This document shows positions 35,572 to 37,736 of a DNA stretch of 37,736 nt, in pieces; the first letter of the stretch is position 1; the number at the start of each line of letters is the position of its first letter. The notes below the pieces were generated by a model that was not told where the DNA came from, did no database searches, and saw only the letters and a list, made by a program, of their open reading frames with translations. Origin of the DNA: a virus; the IMG/VR virus record IMGVR_UViG_3300032238_001291, positions 1 to 37,736 of that record. One strand, written 5' to 3'. Position numbers and translations under genes: made by a program.

Positions 35572-35600
35572 AGCATAACATGTAGGGGGCACAGTGTCAA
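35572..35600 (-). promoter_or_regulatory. Sigma70-type promoter upstream of the 25-aa gene
   Basis: On the minus strand TTGACA (35600-35595), a 17-base spacer and TATGCT (35577-35572). The -35 box is perfect and the -10 keeps the TA...T core. The spacer contains CCCCC, as does the promoter at 37645-37673. A short inverted repeat (ACAGTG 35591-35596 with CACTGT 35612-35617) overlaps the -35 box and could be an operator. The 35414-35645 interval otherwise shows only a CT-rich tract near 35441-35456 and no coding frame with a ribosome binding site. Confidence 0.55.
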
Positions 35601-35645
35601 CAACACTCACGCACTGTTTAACAACTAGCACCCCCACGGTTAGCA

Positions 35646-35786
35646 TCACATCATAGACTCATAATACGCTGCACAGTTATCAATGTTCTCCTGTTCAATG
35701 TCGCTCACGATAACATCCAGAATAGACAGAATCTCATCACCAGTGTTACCTTGAGCAAGCAGAGCGAGAGCAACAGAGTTAGACAT
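35646..35786 (-). CDS. Small acidic protein, 46 aa, unknown
   Basis: The sequence starts MSNSVALALLAQGNTGDEIL and continues with SILDVIVSDIEQENIDNCAA, a strongly helical, acidic peptide. I recognise this as a recurrent tiny cyanophage protein type but no function. No Shine-Dalgarno is visible: the leader before the ATG at 35786 is pyrimidine-rich. A 7-bp inverted repeat (TGGGTTA 35817-35823 with TAACCCA 35835-35841) lies 31 bases upstream of the start. The clear codon structure and absence of other frames support it. Confidence 0.65.
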   Translation of the reverse strand: MSNSVALALLAQGNTGDEILSILDVIVSDIEQENIDNCAAYYESMM

Positions 35787-35861
35787 AATCAAGAAGAAAG
35801 AGTAAAGAACTGTTGGTGGGTTAGTTTATAGTCATAACCCAGGACTGTTTGTGTAACTAAC

Positions 35862-36053
35862 TTAACGAACTTGTGTCACAAAGTTAGTACCACTGGAGCG
35901 GTTGGTTCTACAACGGTTGCCCTTGGTCTGTGATAGAATGAGATCAGACTTACGGGGTTTGATTGTTTCCAACCGTGTCACCTTAACCTTGCCCTGAACT
36001 TCAGCGATTGTGAGATCCAGAGTAGACAACGAAGCGAACTCAGAGACTGTCAT
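35862..36053 (-). CDS. Small basic protein, 63 aa, unknown
   Basis: I prefer the ATG at 36053, giving MTVSEFASLSTLDLTIAEVQ at the start; the in-frame TTG at 36083 is less likely. The second half is Arg/Lys-rich (KPRKSDLILSQTKGNRCRTN) and could bind nucleic acid. No domain is recognised. It follows the 105-aa gene by 30 bases and shows no Shine-Dalgarno, so it may be translated from the same transcript by a Shine-Dalgarno-independent route. Confidence 0.6.
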   Translation of the reverse strand: MTVSEFASLSTLDLTIAEVQGKVKVTRLETIKPRKSDLILSQTKGNRCRTNRSSGTNFVTQVR

Positions 36054-36083
36054 GATCAGAAATGTGTGGTGTTTGAGTGTCAA

Positions 36084-36401
36084 TTAGTTGAGACGCATTC
36101 CAGAGAAGAAAGGAATTGTTCCGAATTGTTTAGAATTGAGGAACCACTGTCCTGCTTTCTGAAATACACGCTCACCATCGATTCCATGAGCAAACAGAAT
36201 AGCATTCAACCGCGACTTGGTGGTTGCTGTTTGATGCTTACCATCAAACAGTTGGATGAAGTTTTCACCAATAGTTGCGATCTGATTACCGTGAAGAAAC
36301 ACACGGGAGATCTTACCTTCGGAAACAACTTCAGTGTTACCACTCTTCCAATTGAGTGCTTCGATGATTGCTTCGTTCATCAGGGATTCAATCTTGCGCA
36401 T
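36084..36401 (-). CDS. Conserved-type cyanophage protein, 105 aa, unknown
   Basis: The protein starts MRKIESLMNEAIIEALNWKS and contains a beta-rich centre with ISRVFLHGNQIATIGENFIQ, then TKSRLNAIL and a C-terminal VFQKAGQWFL...FFSGMRLN region. I recognise the overall pattern (LHGN, IA, TTKSRLNA, GMR at the end) as a protein type common in T4-like cyanophages, function unknown. No signal or membrane segment. The ATG at 36401 has no Shine-Dalgarno; its leader is A/C-rich and resembles that of the 111-aa gene. Confidence 0.75.
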   Translation of the reverse strand: MRKIESLMNEAIIEALNWKSGNTEVVSEGKISRVFLHGNQIATIGENFIQLFDGKHQTATTKSRLNAILFAHGIDGERVFQKAGQWFLNSKQFGTIPFFSGMRLN

Positions 36402-36471
36402 TGTTTGAGTTGCGGTTGAGTGGTGTTCCTTTGACTCTCTTAATATACACGATTCAGAGCGCTGTGCTCAT

Positions 36472-36807
36472 TTACTGTGCCACTTCTACATCTGTCACAT
36501 CGCTAATCATATGAGCAAAATATTCGATGCGATTGTTGATAGAAACTGTGGCACTGTAAAGTTTATCAAACACCTGAGTTTTGTTGTTGATAAACAGCAC
36601 AGCACGATGCACATAAGACTGCATCAGTTCTTTGCCACCTTGAGCATACCATTGCGCTGCTTTGTTGTATACAAACTGAGAGACAGCAACAACAACAGCA
36701 ATCACCGTAGCAGTAAACATCACAAACTGTTGCAGATGTTTCTTATATTCAATTTTAGAAACCTGCTCCAGGAAAGCATCAGCAGGAGGGAAGGATTGAG
36801 CGAACAT
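36472..36807 (-). CDS. Single-helix membrane protein, 111 aa, unknown
   Basis: After an N-terminal amphipathic part (MFAQSFPPADAFLEQVSKIE) comes one clear membrane segment at about residues 28-47 (QFVMFTATVIAVVVAVSQFV), and then a 60-residue soluble tail with helical character. No signal peptidase site is evident, so it is probably an inner or thylakoid membrane protein with a single anchor. No family is recognised. The ATG at 36807 has no Shine-Dalgarno; its A/C-rich leader ends CAAACAAACA. A weak promoter-like TTTACC / TATTGT pair lies upstream (36857-36886). Confidence 0.7.
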   Translation of the reverse strand: MFAQSFPPADAFLEQVSKIEYKKHLQQFVMFTATVIAVVVAVSQFVYNKAAQWYAQGGKELMQSYVHRAVLFINNKTQVFDKLYSATVSINNRIEYFAHMISDVTDVEVAQ

Positions 36808-36856
36808 TGTTTGTTTGTGGTGAGTGAATGTGGAGAAGTCTCAACCACACATATAC

Positions 36857-36886
36857 AATACACGATCTTGCGGAGAATGGTAAATG
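36857..36886 (-). promoter_or_regulatory. Weak sigma70-like promoter before the 111-aa membrane protein gene
   Basis: On the minus strand TTTACC, an 18-base spacer and TATTGT, four of six matches in each box. The sequence ATCGTGTAT across its spacer and -10 box is repeated just upstream of the 105-aa gene (around 36444-36452), followed there by TATATT-like sequence, which suggests a shared promoter type. Confidence 0.3.
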
Positions 36887-36914
36887 ATTGTGCCACTTGT
36901 ACTTGTGGCACAAT
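36887..36914 (-). terminator. Stem-loop just after the HNH gene, possible terminator
   Basis: Perfect 10-bp arms (ATTGTGCCAC 36887-36896 and GTGGCACAAT 36905-36914 on the plus strand) with an eight-base loop start five bases after the HNH stop codon. The downstream sequence on the minus strand (CATTTACC) has no long T-run, so termination is uncertain; RNA stabilisation is the alternative. Confidence 0.45.
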
Positions 36915-36918
36915 GGTA

Positions 36919-37344
36919 TCAAGAACCTGTGCTTTCTAAGATGTTATCAAGAACAGCAGATAAGATCTCCACGCTATCGCGATCAGTTTCTTCCAATTGT
37001 TGCATCACATCTTGCAGTTGAGGTAAGATACTGATGACAGTCTGTGGCACCCTGATAATACTCATTTCACCCAGATTCTTATACTTTAAGGGTCTCCCTC
37101 CAACACAACTTTTAGGTCGAAACTTTGAATCTTTCTTAGTCTTTTCAATATGACATTTGTTACATAGAAGTTGACACTTTGCGACTTCTGCTAATAGAAT
37201 CTCTTTTGGTTTGGTATATCCTGCAGCAATATTGAATGACTTTGTAGATGGATCAATGTGATCGAATTCTAATGATTCTTTGCAACCACATTCCACACAC
37301 TTTCCACCCATCTTTTCGATGAGAATTTCCCTTAAATAGTTCAT
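36919..37344 (-). CDS. HNH endonuclease with an extra C-terminal domain, 141 aa
   Basis: Residues 1-75 form a classical HNH zinc domain: Cys 16 and Cys 19, the catalytic-type FDH (His 29) with DPSTKSFNI, and CNKCH at 61-65. Residues 92-141 form a separate segment starting MSIIRVPQTVISILPQLQDV, followed by an acidic helix; it resembles short ribbon-helix-helix-like or cyanobacterial accessory domains, but this is uncertain. It is probably a free-standing homing-type endonuclease whose second domain adds DNA or partner binding. ATG at 37344 has no good Shine-Dalgarno. It is preceded by an 18-bp inverted repeat with a consensus late promoter in the loop, and by a possible six-codon leader frame overlapping its start (ATGA). 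Confidence 0.87.
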   Translation of the reverse strand: MNYLREILIEKMGGKCVECGCKESLEFDHIDPSTKSFNIAAGYTKPKEILLAEVAKCQLLCNKCHIEKTKKDSKFRPKSCVGGRPLKYKNLGEMSIIRVPQTVISILPQLQDVMQQLEETDRDSVEILSAVLDNILESTGS

Positions 37345-37350
37345 AGGTAA

Positions 37351-37406
37351 TTTGTTAGCATAATACCTGATTATTTATATGTTTTTAGAGGTATTATGCT
37401 AACAAA
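37351..37406 (-). promoter_or_regulatory. 18-bp perfect inverted repeat with late promoter in its loop, before the HNH gene
   Basis: The arms TTTGTTAGCATAATACCT (37406-37389 on the minus strand) and AGGTATTATGCTAACAAA (37368-37351) match perfectly, with a 20-base loop. The loop contains TATAAATA (37379-37372). RNA from the early promoter at 37645 would carry both arms; RNA begun about six bases after the late promoter would begin near the second arm and could not form the hairpin. The second arm contains AGG-N4-ATG, a possible leader start. Confidence 0.7.
37372..37379 (-). promoter_or_regulatory. Consensus T4-type late promoter for the HNH gene
   Basis: TATAAATA on the minus strand, an exact T4 late consensus, 28 bases before the HNH ATG and inside the inverted-repeat loop. 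Confidence 0.75.
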
Positions 37407-37442
37407 ACTCAAACACCTTATTTGGTATAAAAAACTACCAAC

Positions 37443-37616
37443 TCACCACCTGTCGGGTGTATCAAGGTCCTCAACATATGCTGAAACCTTCTCTGCTGGT
37501 TCCAACTGAAATACTTTCTCCCAGTCTAGATTATGAGGATCAAAATCACTCATCACCTCAAGTTCTAGCGTGACCCTATAACGCTGCTTCTGTGTCTGAT
37601 GATACGCAACCGACAT
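37443..37616 (-). CDS. Small cyanophage-type protein, 57 aa, unknown
   Basis: The chosen ATG at 37616 is preceded by GGAG eight bases away, which outweighs an upstream in-frame start at 37673 that would lie within the -35 box of the promoter. The protein has a beta-strand start (RYRVTLELEVMSDFDPHNLD) followed by an acidic, probably helical part (WEKVFQLEPAEKVSAYVEDL). No function is recognised. It is the first gene after a strong sigma70-type promoter and so is likely expressed early. Confidence 0.7.
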   Translation of the reverse strand: MSVAYHQTQKQRYRVTLELEVMSDFDPHNLDWEKVFQLEPAEKVSAYVEDLDTPDRW

Positions 37617-37644
37617 AAGTGTTCTCCGTTGGTGTTGTGGAACT

Positions 37645-37673
37645 ACTATAAGATGTCTGGGGGTCATTGTCAA
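37645..37673 (-). promoter_or_regulatory. Near-consensus sigma70-type (early) promoter
   Basis: On the minus strand TTGACA (37673-37668), a 17-base spacer and TATAGT (37650-37645), eleven of twelve box positions matching. It lies 29 bases before the ATG of the 57-aa gene. The spacer contains CCCCC. Host RNA polymerase could use it immediately after infection. Confidence 0.75.
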
Positions 37674-37684
37674 GACCTTGGGGA

Positions 37685-37692
37685 TATTTATC
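37685..37692 (-). promoter_or_regulatory. Possible late promoter upstream of the early promoter
   Basis: GATAAATA on the minus strand fits NATAAATA and lies just upstream of the -35 box at 37668-37673. It would give the 57-aa gene a late as well as an early start. The remaining bases to 37736 show no further feature. Confidence 0.35.
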
Positions 37693-37736
37693 AGTGTGTG
37701 GTGATTTTGGTGGGGGGATTGTGAGGATTTTGTGAC

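Noticed and set aside
35466-35645. A 27-codon frame starting near 35582
   Set aside because: It has no ribosome binding site, overlaps both promoters and shows no protein-like pattern.
36066-36419. A 117-codon plus-strand frame
   Set aside because: Antisense to the 105-aa gene, whose protein has a recognisable cyanophage pattern.
36511-36939. A 142-codon plus-strand frame
   Set aside because: It is antisense to the membrane protein gene and the HNH end, has no ribosome binding site, and its translation shows no recognisable features.
1-37736. CRISPR arrays, tRNA genes, insertion sequences
   Set aside because: No regularly spaced repeats, cloverleaf with CCA-type end, or transposase-like protein was found on either strand by reading.

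Overview
The window is a segment of a T4-like contractile-tailed phage genome, most probably a marine cyanophage (Synechococcus or Prochlorococcus myovirus). All genes I can support lie on the minus strand, so the natural reading direction is from base 37736 down to base 1. The DNA is visibly AT-rich. The cyanophage assignment rests on four things: T4 gene order in the virion block; a giant gp7 carrying a YHYH-like segment; GxGY repeats in several tail proteins; and a set of very small genes of the kind found in cyanomyoviruses. No tRNA, CRISPR array, insertion sequence, integrase or photosynthesis gene was seen.

Right-hand part (about 37.7 to 35.2 kb): small non-virion genes. A near-consensus sigma70 promoter (37645-37673) drives a 57-aa gene and then an HNH endonuclease. 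Next come a one-helix membrane protein, three small unknown proteins, a 46-aa acidic protein, and, after two tandem sigma70-like promoters (35572-35600 and 35525-35553), a 25-aa basic peptide and a 52-aa membrane protein. Four of these genes have no Shine-Dalgarno sequence; two of the four have very similar A/C-rich leaders.

Middle part (about 35.1 to 33.3 kb): a 64-aa gene, then a tightly coupled cassette (a GT-A-type glycosyltransferase and 52-, 46- and 72-aa proteins), then an 83-aa gene whose leader can fold into two exclusive structures.

Left part (33.3 kb to base 1): the T4-like virion block in T4 order: gp25 and gp6 (baseplate wedge), a 4012-aa gp7 homologue, gp8, a 2493-aa DUF4815-like protein where T4 has genes 9 to wac, two tiny proteins, gp13 and gp14 (neck), gp15 (tail terminator), gp16 (small terminase), a composite 577-aa protein, an endonuclease VII-like HNH protein, gp17 (large terminase), a 76-aa zinc-ribbon-like protein, and gp18 (tail sheath, cut by the window edge). 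T4-type late promoters (NATAAATA) precede gp25, gp8, gp15, the 577-aa gene, both endonuclease genes and gp18.

The most interesting regulatory feature is that three genes (gp18 and the two endonucleases) have their late promoter inside the loop of an inverted repeat whose downstream arm covers or abuts the translation start. This is the T4 lysozyme / soc / gene 49 / I-TevI logic: read-through RNA would fold and be poorly translated, while RNA started at the late promoter lacks the upstream arm. Functionally the block encodes sheathed-tail baseplate, neck and packaging machinery, with enlarged virion proteins built from a few recurring modules shared between neighbouring genes.
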